Shown: positions 1 through 9,078 of the stretch, one piece after another
Position numbering within the stretch: position 1 is the stretch's first letter
How the letters are laid out: the number at the start of each line of letters is the position of its first letter
Assembly (NCBI GenBank): GCA_937138625.1
Contig: CAKZPF010000006.1
Span: 310,001-374,000, forward strand
Length of the DNA stretch: 64,000 nucleotides
Reading direction: 5' to 3'
Source of the DNA: an uncultured Caulobacteraceae bacterium
GTDB lineage: Bacteria > Pseudomonadota > Alphaproteobacteria > Caulobacterales > Caulobacteraceae
Made by a program: the position numbers and the translations under genes
Notes under the pieces: generated by a model
What the model was told of the DNA's origin: nothing
Database searches by the model: none
The model's input: the letters and a program-made list of their open reading frames with translations, nothing else

Positions 1-1
1 T

Positions 2-853
2 CCCAAAACCGGGCGGGTGCACACGTCATATTCCATGGCGGCGGCGGCCACGGGGCGGCTGGCCTCGACCGACCCCAACTTGCAGAACATTCCCATTCGC
101 ACCGAAGACGGCCGCAAAATCCGCACCGCCTTTGTGGCGCCTGCTGGTCACAGTCTGTTGTCTGCGGACTATAGCCAAATCGAGCTGCGCATCCTGGCCC
201 ATATGGCCGATATCGACAGCCTGAAACAGGCCTTTGCCGACGGCCATGACATTCACGCCATGACGGCGTCTGAGATTTTTGGCGTGCCGATCGCGGGTAT
301 GGACCCTATGGTGCGGCGCAAGGCCAAGGCCATCAATTTTGGCATCATCTATGGCATTTCCGCTTATGGTTTGGCGCGCCAGCTGGATATCAGCAACGCC
401 GAGGCGGCTGACTATATCAAAACCTATTTCCAGCGCTTTCCCGGCATTAAGGACTACATGGAGGAAACCAAGGCCCAGGTCCGCGAGCAAGGCTATGTCG
501 AGACCCTGTTTGGTCGCCGGGTGTGGCTGCCCAGCATTCATGCCAAATCCCAGGCCGAGAAGGCCTTTGCCGTGCGTGCTGCCATCAACGCCCCCATTCA
601 GGGGACGGCCGCTGATATCATCAAGCGGGCAATGATCCGCATGCCCGCAGCCCTTCAGGCGGCAGGGTTGTCGGCAAAGATGCTGCTGCAGGTGCACGAT
701 GAATTGGTCTTTGAAGTGCCAGATGGTGAAAAAGAGAACACCAAGACAACGGTTTGCCAGGTGATGCAAACGGCCGCCGAGCCCGTTATCAAACTGTCTG
801 TGCCTTTGGATGTGGATGCCAATTTCGGCCCAAACTGGGACGAGGCACACTAG
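2..853 (+). CDS. polA: DNA polymerase I, C-terminal polymerase domain (5' truncated)
   Basis: This is the 3' end of the gene for DNA polymerase I, which fills gaps in repair and replaces Okazaki primers. The reading frame is open from the window edge, so the GTG at 17 is not a real start. About 283 residues are visible, all from the palm and fingers of a family A polymerase. They include the ATGRLASTDPNLQNIPIR segment, motif A (DYSQIELR), the O-helix motif B (RRKAKAINFGIIYG) and motif C (LQVHDELVFE), ending in the usual NFGPNWDEAH tail. The catalytic aspartates of motifs A and C are intact. The exonuclease domains lie outside the window. It converges on the unknown gene at 885-2618. Confidence 0.97.
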   Translation, partial: PKTGRVHTSYSMAAAATGRLASTDPNLQNIPIRTEDGRKIRTAFVAPAGHSLLSADYSQIELRILAHMADIDSLKQAFADGHDIHAMTASEIFGVPIAGMDPMVRRKAKAINFGIIYGISAYGLARQLDISNAEAADYIKTYFQRFPGIKDYMEETKAQVREQGYVETLFGRRVWLPSIHAKSQAEKAFAVRAAINAPIQGTAADIIKRAMIRMPAALQAAGLSAKMLLQVHDELVFEVPDGEKENTKTTVCQVMQTAAEPVIKLSVPLDVDANFGPNWDEAH

Positions 854-884
854 ATATATTCGGTTAATCTAAAATAAAAACCTA

Positions 885-2618
885 TTAGGCCGCAGGATCG
901 ATACAGGCCGCAAGCGTGGTGAACTGTTTGCGCAAATCTTGGTTGGTGGCCAGGGTGCGGCGGGCCTCGTCTGTGCGCAGCAATATTTTGGCGGCTTGCA
1001 CCGCGCGCGAAGTGGCTGGCCCCGCCGGCACATGGGCATTGGCCACCAGTTTCAAAAGGGCAATGGCGCGTTCCAATGGGCCCGCACGGGTGTTTTGGGC
1101 AATCGAGGCAATCAGACCCTCTTGCTGTTCGATGCGGTCGCCCAAAATGCCAAAGCTGCTGTGAATGCCCTCTTGCTCTTCCTCGTCAAAATCACACTTC
1201 TGTACCAAGGATTGCAAATGCGAGAGTTGCTTCAGACGTGGCGCCAGAGGTTCGCGGTCATTCAAGAAGTGGCGCTCGACTTTGGGGCTGGTCAAATGCC
1301 CGCGGATGTAGCCCGCTAGCGCCCGTTTGTTGACTTTCCCCACCACTTGCTCGCTCAGCTGGAACAGGCGCTCCAGCTCTTCGCCTGCGTCTTCGGCTTG
1401 GGACAGGTAGCGGTCAATGGCTTCGCCGGCCACCAATTGTTTGCAGCGCTCGACCATGGCCTCGTGCAGATCCTCGGCGGGCAGCAGGGGGCCTGTGGAT
1501 GTCTTGAGGTGCGCTGACAGTTGCCGCACCAACGAGATCTCGCCGTTGATATCGTTGGGGCATAGCCGCTTGGGGCTTTTCATCTCTTTCAAGATCCGGC
1601 GCGCTACGGCTCCACGGGCGGCCGCAAACTCACCAGCGGCAAAGTGTTCACCCAAACGTTTGACGGTGGCCAAGGCCCGCTGGCGATCACATTCGTCGTT
1701 TTCTTCGACCGAAGTCAGAGGCTCGCTGCTGACCTTACCAGCAAACAGATCCGCCAGAGACAACAAGGATGTCCCCAGGTTCTTGCGGGCCCCGATCAAT
1801 TCGTTCAGCCCGGCTTCTCCGGCCACCACCTCACCCAATATGGCGTCAAGCGGCTGCAGCACAAAGGTGCGCAATTCACTATTGGCGGGGGCGGCATCCG
1901 AAAGGTTCAGCAGGCGATCCACCTTTTCAGACCAGTCTTTGCTGTTGGCCAGATACAGGCTGACAGCACCGGACAACCGATAAAAACCGCTCTTATCTTT
2001 GCGAAGTTTTTCAGCCACCTCGCCCAAGGTTTCGGGTTTGATCGTGGGAAAGATGTTCGCTTTGTGATCTTTGTAAAGTTTGTCGATAAAGGTGTCGGAA
2101 AGCTTGTGCAGCACCTTGATGATGCTTTGCACGGGAATTTTGGTGACGCTGGCCTCGGCGATGGCAAATTTTTGCACGGCGTGCTGCAACTCCATGCCAC
2201 TGGCATCAAGCTTTTCCACCAAATCTATACGGTGCAAGAATTCAAAGGGTGTGACCTTGTGCCGCGCCATCCAATTGCCCAGAACCCGTGACAAGGTGCG
2301 GCGCGAGTGCATGGTATAGAGGTCATTGGGCTCAACGCACGGAATGGGGTGCCGATCGGGGTCTACGGCCTTGGCTTTGTCTTGCGAGCTGTCGTAGCCA
2401 GACTCATGGATGGTCACCTGGCGGAACTCGCCGGTTTCGGCATCGAATTTTTCCTTGGTGACTTTGACGCGACCCAGTTTGTGTTCGCGCAACTGGTCGG
2501 CAGCGATCCGCAAGCCCGTGTCACGATCGGGTGCAACCTCGACCAAAGCCCAGTCCGCCCGAGGCGTGGCTTTTAGATAGATTTCATAATGGACCGATCC
2601 CGACGACATTTCCACCAT
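885..2618 (-). CDS. Conserved protein of unknown function, about 577 aa
   Basis: I do not recognise a named domain. The N-terminal 75 residues look beta-rich (HYEIYLKA, WALVEVAPD, GRVKVTKEKF). They are followed by a long, mostly helical, charged protein without signal peptide or membrane segments, so it is probably cytoplasmic. Codon use and GC match the neighbours, so this is a real core-type gene and not a shadow. The start at 2618 has no strong ribosome site; ATG 2609 is an alternative. It is transcribed away from chvI across a 96-base gap and converges on polA. A role in signalling or surface functions is possible but unsupported. Confidence 0.8.
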   Translation of the reverse strand: MVEMSSGSVHYEIYLKATPRADWALVEVAPDRDTGLRIAADQLREHKLGRVKVTKEKFDAETGEFRQVTIHESGYDSSQDKAKAVDPDRHPIPCVEPNDLYTMHSRRTLSRVLGNWMARHKVTPFEFLHRIDLVEKLDASGMELQHAVQKFAIAEASVTKIPVQSIIKVLHKLSDTFIDKLYKDHKANIFPTIKPETLGEVAEKLRKDKSGFYRLSGAVSLYLANSKDWSEKVDRLLNLSDAAPANSELRTFVLQPLDAILGEVVAGEAGLNELIGARKNLGTSLLSLADLFAGKVSSEPLTSVEENDECDRQRALATVKRLGEHFAAGEFAAARGAVARRILKEMKSPKRLCPNDINGEISLVRQLSAHLKTSTGPLLPAEDLHEAMVERCKQLVAGEAIDRYLSQAEDAGEELERLFQLSEQVVGKVNKRALAGYIRGHLTSPKVERHFLNDREPLAPRLKQLSHLQSLVQKCDFDEEEQEGIHSSFGILGDRIEQQEGLIASIAQNTRAGPLERAIALLKLVANAHVPAGPATSRAVQAAKILLRTDEARRTLATNQDLRKQFTTLAACIDPAA

Positions 2619-2714
2619 TGCCGATTGTTTATATTCATTTTGGTTGACTTTACGCCAATCGTGTTAATGTGACGTGAAGCATAAGGACAATTTCCCTGCG
2701 ATAAGGGTGATAAG

Positions 2715-3431
2715 ATGACGCACATCGCGCTTGTAGACGATGATGAAAACATTCAGACCTCGGTGGCCATGGCGCTCAAGGCCCAGGGCTATCAGGTCAG
2801 CAGCTATGGGGATGGGATGGCGGCCCTTGAGGGGGTGGCCACACACCCTCCAGACCTAATGGTTTTGGATATCAAAATGCCGCGCTTGGATGGCCTCGAG
2901 ACCCTGAAGCGTCTGCGTCAAAGTACGGACCTGCCGGTGATTATGCTGACCTCGAAAGACGAAGAAATTGATCAGATCCTGGGCTTCAACCTTGGCGCTG
3001 ATGATTATGTCACCAAGCCGTTCTCGCAGCGTCTGCTGATCGAGCGCGTGCGGGCCGTCTTACGGCGTGCCAATCCCGAGACCTCGGGTGCCGATACCAA
3101 AACGCCGGAAAGCACGCTGGTACGGGGGAAATTGCAATTGAACGCGGAACGCCACACTTGCCAATGGGATGGCCAGGAGGTGCGCTTGACCGTGACCGAA
3201 TTTCTGATCCTCGAAGCCTTGGCCAGTCGACCGGGCTACGTCAAAAGTCGTGACCAGCTGATGGATGTGGCCTATTCCGATGGGGTCTATGTCGATGATC
3301 GTACCATCGACAGCCACGTCAAACGGCTACGTAAAAAATTCCGGCAACTCGACAAAAGCTTCAATGCGATCGAGACCCTGTATGGGGTGGGCTATCGGTA
3401 CAAGGCTGATGCAGACGCACCGGTCGGCTGA
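2715..3431 (+). CDS. chvI: OmpR-family response regulator ChvI
   Basis: DNA-binding regulator that, with the sensor ChvG, controls envelope and acid-stress genes in Alphaproteobacteria. The receiver domain spans residues 1-120, with the acidic pocket D8-D9-D10, phospho-acceptor D52 and K in TKPFSQRLL. The LTSKDEEID and [15 protein letters not shown] segments are characteristic of ChvI. A winged-helix domain follows from about residue 135 and ends GVGYRYK. A good ribosome site (AAGGGTGAT) precedes the ATG. Its likely partner chvG is not adjacent but about 23 kb away at 26363-27859 on the other strand, which is unusual because the pair normally sit side by side. Confidence 0.9.
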   Translation: MTHIALVDDDENIQTSVAMALKAQGYQVSSYGDGMAALEGVATHPPDLMVLDIKMPRLDGLETLKRLRQSTDLPVIMLTSKDEEIDQILGFNLGADDYVTKPFSQRLLIERVRAVLRRANPETSGADTKTPESTLVRGKLQLNAERHTCQWDGQEVRLTVTEFLILEALASRPGYVKSRDQLMDVAYSDGVYVDDRTIDSHVKRLRKKFRQLDKSFNAIETLYGVGYRYKADADAPVG

Positions 3432-4616
3432 TCAAGCGCTTTGGGCTTGGTTGCCAAAATTTTCGCGATAAACCGGCACCACATCAGGCAGCTTTCGGAT
3501 TTTTTTCAAACTCCACAGCTTGGCCAGTACGGCTTCCGAAAGCTCGAAGCCGGCGCTGAGGATCAAGCGGCCTTGCTCGTCTCGGATTTCTTGGGCTAAA
3601 CGGTCACCTGGGCGCAACCATGACAGGGGTGATGACACCAGACCAATGCGGTCGGCCACATCATCGCCACCCAAAATGGCGGTGCGGGCTTGGACCAAAA
3701 TTGTCGGGTCATACTGCCCGTCTTTAGCCTCCAGACGATCAAAGCGGCTTTCGGTGGGCTCATGGTCTTCGCAGATGTGATCCAGATCAATAATCACCTT
3801 CAAGGCGCGGGCCAGCAGGGGGATGTCCGTGCCGCTGACGGGGGCAGGCGGGAAGCCTGTGCCGTCATAGCCTTTGCGGTGATAGAATACGGCCTCGGCC
3901 ACACCCTTCAGGCGGGGGATGTTGACGATCAGGTTGCGGGCAATCTCTGGGCTTTCCGAGAGAATCTCTTGCTCGTCATCGCTCAGGGTCTTGCCGGCGC
4001 GGGCCTTGGCGCGCACCTCCGGCGGGGCGGTGATGTCGCCCAAGGCGTGCAGCATGATGGCGATATCCAGCTCCCAGGCGTGGGTGATTTTCATCACCTT
4101 GGCCAGACGCCGCCCCCAGTCGCGCATCCGCCGGGTGCGTTTCATGCTGTCGGGATCTACCAGTGACAAGACATCGGTCAACAGCTTCACGCTGCCGGCC
4201 AGGGTGTGCTCCAGCAGTTCCCGTTCGGCCACCTGCAGTTGGTATTGTTTCAGACCGGCCTCGATACCAGACAGCAGCTCTTCCGGCTTGCAGGGCTTGG
4301 AGAAAAAGCGAAAAATCTTGCCTTCGTTGACGGCGCGGGCGGCGGTCGCCTGGTCGGCATTGCCGGTCAGCATCATGCGCACCGTGTCCGGGTGGTGTTT
4401 GGCAGCCGTGGCCAAAAAAGCCGTACCGTCCATTTTGGGCATTTGCTGATCAGAAATGATCAAAGCAAATGGCCCCTGGTCTTGCAGGGTTTTGATAGCC
4501 TCCTCGCCGCCTTCGGCCAAGGTCAGGTCGTATTTGCGCCCCAGAGTGCGGCGGAAGGCCGATAACAGCTTAACGTCATCATCAACGATCAGAATTTTCC
4601 GAGTGGCGACGCTCAT
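3432..4616 (-). CDS. Response regulator with degenerate HD-GYP domain
   Basis: Receiver domain (residues 6-125, phospho-acceptor D56, pocket VDDD) joined to an HD-GYP-related output domain (about 140-300). The GYP element is present as GYDGTGFP at 249-256. The HD metal dyad reads HALGD at 190-194 instead of HDIGK, so the metal-binding Asp is missing, and other ligand positions also look altered. Cyclic-di-GMP hydrolysis is therefore doubtful; a binding or scaffold role is more likely. I chose ATG 4616, which overlaps the stop of the REC-HDOD gene (ATGA) and has an AAGGGAG ribosome site; a longer frame to 4661 would overlap more. It is the last gene of a three-gene signalling operon. Confidence 0.85.
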   Translation of the reverse strand: MSVATRKILIVDDDVKLLSAFRRTLGRKYDLTLAEGGEEAIKTLQDQGPFALIISDQQMPKMDGTAFLATAAKHHPDTVRMMLTGNADQATAARAVNEGKIFRFFSKPCKPEELLSGIEAGLKQYQLQVAERELLEHTLAGSVKLLTDVLSLVDPDSMKRTRRMRDWGRRLAKVMKITHAWELDIAIMLHALGDITAPPEVRAKARAGKTLSDDEQEILSESPEIARNLIVNIPRLKGVAEAVFYHRKGYDGTGFPPAPVSGTDIPLLARALKVIIDLDHICEDHEPTESRFDRLEAKDGQYDPTILVQARTAILGGDDVADRIGLVSSPLSWLRPGDRLAQEIRDEQGRLILSAGFELSEAVLAKLWSLKKIRKLPDVVPVYRENFGNQAQSA

Positions 4617-5830
4617 GCGGCTCCCTTTTCCGGTTGATTGGTTTGGATGGCTTGGCGCCAAGCCTCGAGGTGATCCGCGATGCCCAAGGCCTCGAGGTGC
4701 TCATAGTCTAGTCCCGAGGGTTTTTCATCATCAGCATCCGCCTGGCAGAGGGCTTCGGCGGCGTGAACAATGGTGGTGATATCCAGCGTGTTGTTCTGAT
4801 TCAGCGGCGCAAGTGCGGCAGGCGCGTGGTGCAGGGTGATGGCCTCGGTGATCGGGTCTGGCAGGCCCCATAAGGCCGCCAGATAGCCGCCTATGGCCGC
4901 ATGATCTGCCCCAAAAGCCGTGCTTTCTGCCGCCAGGCGTGCGTCATTTTCGATGGGGTGACTGGCCATCATGCGGTTGGCGGTTTCATACTGGTTCAGG
5001 GCCAGAACCAACCAGCCCATATCCGCCAGTAACCCGGCGGTGAAGGCCTGACCGATGTCATGACTGCTCAGGCGCTCGGCGGTGGCGATGGCTTTGGCCG
5101 CGGCGGCGGTTTTTTGCGCGTGTTCAGATGCCGCCCGCAAAAATGAGGTGGGCATGCCGCCGCGTTCAAAGGTAACCCACATGCCAGACGCCAGAACCAG
5201 TGTCGACAAACGATCTGTGCCCAAAAACCGCACGGCTGATAATGGCGTCGAGACATTCTGGAACGCACCAAAAAAAGGCGAATTGGCCAATTGCAGCACA
5301 CGCGCCGCCAGGCCAACATCTTGCTCGATAATCTCGGCCACGGTGTTGAGGTTGCTGTCGGGGTCACGCAGCACCCGCATCAGCTTGATATAGGCTTCGG
5401 GCGGGCTGGGCACCTTTTTCAAGGCCGCCGCCGTGCGTTGCAGTTTTGAACTTTGGATGCGGTCTCGCAACATCAACGAGCGCTTGACGATGCGCACGAT
5501 GGCCTCTGGGGGGCAGGGCTTAGTGATGTATTGATGGCTGAGGCCGATGATGCGCGGGAAGTCTTCGGGTTGGGTTTGGCCTGACAGCACGATGCGCACC
5601 ACCTCGGGCCATTGGCGCTCCACTTCGGTCAGCAAATCCGCGCCATCCATGCCGGGCATGCGCATGTCGGTGACAATCACGTCATAGCCTTTTTGTCGCA
5701 ACAGCTGCATGGCATGTTCGCCTGAAGGGGCAAAGTCCATCGTCCATTCATGACGCTGCGAGCGCAGGGAGCGGCGCAAGCCCTCCAGTACATTGGGTTG
5801 GTCATCAACGAACAGCACGCGGGTGGTCAT
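4613..5830 (-). CDS. Response regulator with HDOD output domain
   Basis: N-terminal receiver domain (residues 3-120) with pocket D9-D10, phospho-acceptor D55 and TKPCPPEAI. It is followed by an HDOD domain (about 135-340), seen in the LPXX-type segments [19 protein letters not shown] and [19 protein letters not shown] proteins are non-enzymatic relatives of HD hydrolases that usually scaffold signalling complexes. The start overlaps the stop of the upstream histidine kinase by four bases (ATGA), and its own stop overlaps the next gene the same way, so all three are translationally coupled. The kinase upstream is the obvious phosphate donor. Confidence 0.88.
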   Translation of the reverse strand: MTTRVLFVDDQPNVLEGLRRSLRSQRHEWTMDFAPSGEHAMQLLRQKGYDVIVTDMRMPGMDGADLLTEVERQWPEVVRIVLSGQTQPEDFPRIIGLSHQYITKPCPPEAIVRIVKRSLMLRDRIQSSKLQRTAAALKKVPSPPEAYIKLMRVLRDPDSNLNTVAEIIEQDVGLAARVLQLANSPFFGAFQNVSTPLSAVRFLGTDRLSTLVLASGMWVTFERGGMPTSFLRAASEHAQKTAAAAKAIATAERLSSHDIGQAFTAGLLADMGWLVLALNQYETANRMMASHPIENDARLAAESTAFGADHAAIGGYLAALWGLPDPITEAITLHHAPAALAPLNQNNTLDITTIVHAAEALCQADADDEKPSGLDYEHLEALGIADHLEAWRQAIQTNQPEKGAA

Positions 5831-7221
5831 GGGGCAGAACTTTCAGCAGAGGGGGCGTCGCGGCTCTGCAAAGGCAGACGGATAACAAAGCAGGCGCCTT
5901 CTTGGTACAGAGGGTCCAAGTGCAAAGAGCCACCATGTTTTTTCACAATGATAGAATGGCAAATGGCTAGGCCCTGGCCTGTGCCCTTGCCGGGGTCTTT
6001 GGTGGTAAAAAAGGGGTCGAAAATGCGCTCTTGAATATGGGCGGGCACACCCAGGCCGTTGTCCTTGATGCGCACTTCGGCCCAATCGCCATCTTGGCGG
6101 GTTTCGATGGTGATCAGGCCCGGGTTATCCTCGGTCTTGGTTTCGGCCAAGGCGTCGGCGGCGTTGACCAGCAGGTTCAAAATCACCTGATTGATTTCGC
6201 CCGGGTGGCAGGGCACCGGGGGCAAGCTGGGGTCAAAGTCCATCTGCAAATTGGCGATATATTTCCACTGATTGCGGGAGATCACCGACGTGGTCTCGAT
6301 GGCTTGGTTCAGGTTGATTTCTGACTTTTCCTTTTGGCCGGGGTGGGAAAACTCTTTGATGGCCTGCACAATCTCGCTGACCCGGCTGACGCCTTCTTTG
6401 GCTTCGGTGATGGCCTTGGGGATTTCAGCCTCTAAGAAATCAAGATCAATGGCGTTCGCCAATGAGGCCGAGACCTCGACCAATTTTTGCAAGGGGGGCA
6501 CGGTGCGTGCGGCCTCACGAAGCTCGGCATAGCTGTCGAGCAGGCTTTTGAAATCTTCGAAACTGTCGTTCAGAAATTGGATGTTGTCGCCCACATATTG
6601 AATGGGGGTGTTGATTTCATGGGCAATGCCGCCAGCCAAGGTGCCCAAGGACTCGAGGCGCTGGGACTGGGCCAGCTCGCGCTCCAGTTCGGCGCGTTGG
6701 GCTTCGGCCTTTTTGATGGCCCGCAGGTCGCGTAGGACCAGCACCACCGAGTCATGGTGCACGCCTGCCAAAAACTTGGCGGAGATTTCAACAGGAAACG
6801 ACGAGCCGTCGGCCTTGATGGCTTCGCCTTCGCAATGGCTGCGGTTTTGCGCCATGGTGATCACGTCTTGGCCTTCGGGCAATTTGACGTGTTGATGCAC
6901 AGGCCGCCCCAGGCACAGGGTTTCGCGCACATCGATCAGATCTTCGATGATGCGGTTGACGGCCTCGATACGGCCATCTTGTTTCAACACCAACACACCG
7001 ACGGGAATGGTGTTCAAAATGGTGCGTAGCCGGGCAGAATGATCCCATAGGGCGGCGGTGGCTTCCTCCAGCTCCTGGTTGACGGCGTTCAGACGCCGCA
7101 GGTTGTCCTGCAAGTGATCTTCGGCGGCCTGGCGCGCCTCGGCTTCGGTTTGCAGCTGAGCTTTCAGCTGTAGAACCTCGTCAAAGTTTGAATCGGGAGT
7201 GTAAGCTGGGTTGTTTGACAT
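5827..7221 (-). CDS. PAS-domain sensor histidine kinase
   Basis: Soluble hybrid-less histidine kinase of about 464 residues. It starts with a coiled coil (residues 12-60) and a PAS domain (about 65-190, [23 protein letters not shown]). The dimerisation domain carries the phospho-acceptor His in [14 protein letters not shown], and the ATPase domain has an N box ([11 protein letters not shown]), DNGLGVP and the GTGQGLAI lid. There is no transmembrane segment, so it senses a cytoplasmic cue or a partner. ATG 7221 (GGAA upstream) is preferred over TTG 7227. It leads the operon with the REC-HDOD and REC/HD-GYP-like regulators. Confidence 0.9.
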   Translation of the reverse strand: MSNNPAYTPDSNFDEVLQLKAQLQTEAEARQAAEDHLQDNLRRLNAVNQELEEATAALWDHSARLRTILNTIPVGVLVLKQDGRIEAVNRIIEDLIDVRETLCLGRPVHQHVKLPEGQDVITMAQNRSHCEGEAIKADGSSFPVEISAKFLAGVHHDSVVLVLRDLRAIKKAEAQRAELERELAQSQRLESLGTLAGGIAHEINTPIQYVGDNIQFLNDSFEDFKSLLDSYAELREAARTVPPLQKLVEVSASLANAIDLDFLEAEIPKAITEAKEGVSRVSEIVQAIKEFSHPGQKEKSEINLNQAIETTSVISRNQWKYIANLQMDFDPSLPPVPCHPGEINQVILNLLVNAADALAETKTEDNPGLITIETRQDGDWAEVRIKDNGLGVPAHIQERIFDPFFTTKDPGKGTGQGLAICHSIIVKKHGGSLHLDPLYQEGACFVIRLPLQSRDAPSAESSAP

Positions 7222-7378
7222 CGCCAATTTCCGCTATGGTTGTGCTTAAAAATAGCAGTTTGGCATTAAGTCACTGTAAATCTGTAAGATTAATGCTCGT
7301 TAGCCATACAAGGCCTTGATTTGGGTCTTGATTTCAGGCGAGAGCTTAGACAAGACTCGGTTGCGAAAGGGTCCTGAT

Positions 7379-7657
7379 ATGATCAAATCGAAATTGATAA
7401 ACAAAATTGCAGACCAACATCCCAATCTGACGACGCGTGATGTCGAACGTGTTGTGGACAGCATTTTGGACACCATCACGGGCGCCATGTGCCAAGGCAA
7501 GCGTGTCGAGTTGCGGGGCTTTGGCGCCTTTTCTGTGCGCAAACGTGATCAGCGCAAAGGCCGCAATCCCCGCACAGGCGAGACCGTCGAGGTCAAGGCC
7601 AAGCACGTGCCTTTCTATAAGATGGGCAAGGATATGAAAGACCGCCTGAACGCCTAG
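7379..7657 (+). CDS. ihfB: Integration host factor beta subunit
   Basis: Small DNA-bending protein of the HU/IHF family, 92 residues. Characteristic segments are [14 protein letters not shown], the beta-arm lead [14 protein letters not shown] and [12 protein letters not shown], with the DNA-intercalating Pro in RNPRTG. It acts with IHF alpha in nucleoid organisation and in recombination or transcription complexes. The frame extends upstream to 7316, but ATG 7379 gives the standard family length and has an AAAGGG ribosome site upstream. It is divergent from the histidine-kinase operon and followed after 36 bases by the lapA-like gene, a common alphaproteobacterial arrangement. Confidence 0.95.
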   Translation: MIKSKLINKIADQHPNLTTRDVERVVDSILDTITGAMCQGKRVELRGFGAFSVRKRDQRKGRNPRTGETVEVKAKHVPFYKMGKDMKDRLNA

Positions 7658-7693
7658 GCCTTCGTGGCAATCCTGTAACCAAAGGCAACATGC

Positions 7694-7984
7694 ATGCGAC
7701 TATCGTTGATATGGGTGGTATTGGTGGCGGCCTTGGCGGCCTGGTTGGCCGCGGCCAACCGCACGCCGGTGTGGTTTAGTTTCGATGCCCTCTCTGATGT
7801 GGGCTCGGGGCCTGGGGTGAACACGCCCTTGTTTGGCCTGGTCTTGGGGGCTTTTGGCCTTGGTGCCATCTGTGGCGGCATTGCTGTGTTTTTCTCGACC
7901 TTGTCGGTGCGTAAGCGTGCCCGCGAAACCCGTCGTGAGGCCAAGGGCTATGTCGCGGCCCAGGAAACAGGCCAGAGCGTCTGA
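7694..7984 (+). CDS. LapA-domain small inner-membrane protein
   Basis: A 96-residue protein with two membrane segments (about 4-20 and 47-72) and a basic cytoplasmic tail (RKRARETRREAK). This is the layout of the LapA/YciS family (DUF1049), which in enterobacteria takes part in lipopolysaccharide assembly together with LapB. The N-terminal segment (WLAAANRTPVWFSFD) is typical. It follows ihfB, as in many Alphaproteobacteria. In relatives the tryptophan genes trpF, trpB and trpA usually come next, but here accD follows directly after a 214-base gap. Confidence 0.85.
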   Translation: MRLSLIWVVLVAALAAWLAAANRTPVWFSFDALSDVGSGPGVNTPLFGLVLGAFGLGAICGGIAVFFSTLSVRKRARETRREAKGYVAAQETGQSV

Positions 7985-8198
7985 GACTTTGGTGGTGTTC
8001 ATGGCTTTGACCCTGATGATGACGGCTGTCTTGATCGTGATGGGAATGTCCAAAAGATTGCAGGACTCACGGGGGGGCGTGGCCCCTATCTTGCTCGGGG
8101 ATTGGCAAATCGATCGGCCCACGCTGTCGCCCTGGACTTCATTGACATCAGGCAGAAGGGGCTAGCCTATGGTGCGATCAGCACAAAGGATGGACACA

Positions 8199-9074
8199 AT
8201 GTCAAAAGACAAAGCCCGATCAGACGGTTGGCTGTCGCGACTGGTGCGCCCAGGCGTGAAGGCCGAGACCAAGCGGGACACGCCGGATAATCTGTGGGTG
8301 AAATGCCCGGTTTCGGGCGAAATGGTCTATCGCCCGGATCTCGAGGCCGCTTTGTGGGTGACCCCTGCCGGGCACCATATGCGGATTGATGCCATCAAGC
8401 GCTTGTCGGTGACCTTTGATGACGGCAACTATACGCTGATTGACCTGCCGGATGTGGCTGAAGACCCCCTGACCTTTACCGATGACAAACCCTACGAAGC
8501 CCGGCTGAAAGCCGCCCGCAACAAAGTGGGGCGCAAGGACACCATGCTGGCCGGCCATGGCGAGATCCAAGGCGAGCGGGCTGTGGTTTTGGTGCAGGAT
8601 TTTTCCTTTATGGGGGGCTCGCTGGGTATGGCGGCGGGCGAGGCCTTTATTGCCGCGGCCACCCATGCCCATGATCACAACATGCCCTTTGTCGTGTTCA
8701 CGGCGGCGGGCGGGGCGCGTATGCAAGAGGGCATCTTGTCCCTGATGCAGATGCCACGCACCACCTTGGCTTTGCAAATGCTGAAAGACAAAGGTTTGCC
8801 CTATATTGTGGTCCTGACCGATCCCACCACGGGGGGGGTTACGGCCTCTTATGCCATGTTGGGGGATGTCCACCTGGCCGAACCTGGCGCTTTGATCGGC
8901 TTTGCTGGCCCCCGGGTGATCGAGCAAACCATCCGCGAAAAACTGCCGCCTGGCTTTCAGCGCTCGGAATATCTGCTGGAGAAGGGCATGGTGGACCGCG
9001 TGGTGCCACGCGCCGAACTGTCCGAGACCTTGGCCAAGATCATTCGAGTGTTGATGAGCGCGCATAAGGCCTGA
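8199..9074 (+). CDS. accD: Acetyl-CoA carboxylase carboxyltransferase subunit beta
   Basis: Beta subunit of the carboxyltransferase that makes malonyl-CoA for fatty-acid synthesis, about 291 residues. The crotonase-type core is clear ([51 protein letters not shown]). The N-terminal zinc ribbon found in E. coli AccD is reduced to one cysteine (C36 in [10 protein letters not shown]); the other three positions are not Cys (CPVS, TPAG). ATG 8199 is chosen because AAGGA lies 8 bases upstream; 8169 and 8190 are other in-frame starts. folC begins within a few bases of its stop, so the two are co-transcribed. Confidence 0.95.
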   Translation: MSKDKARSDGWLSRLVRPGVKAETKRDTPDNLWVKCPVSGEMVYRPDLEAALWVTPAGHHMRIDAIKRLSVTFDDGNYTLIDLPDVAEDPLTFTDDKPYEARLKAARNKVGRKDTMLAGHGEIQGERAVVLVQDFSFMGGSLGMAAGEAFIAAATHAHDHNMPFVVFTAAGGARMQEGILSLMQMPRTTLALQMLKDKGLPYIVVLTDPTTGGVTASYAMLGDVHLAEPGALIGFAGPRVIEQTIREKLPPGFQRSEYLLEKGMVDRVVPRAELSETLAKIIRVLMSAHKA

Positions 9075-9078
9075 GGTG

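Noticed and set aside
7259-7288. Promoter-like TTGGCA plus TGTAAG before ihfB
   Set aside because: The -10 match is only partial (four of six) and the region is AT-rich, so chance is likely.
8001-8165. 54-codon frame with one hydrophobic segment between lapA and accD
   Set aside because: No ribosome-binding site, no recognisable family; could be chance in a GC-rich gap. Kept only as a remark in the trp-gap finding.
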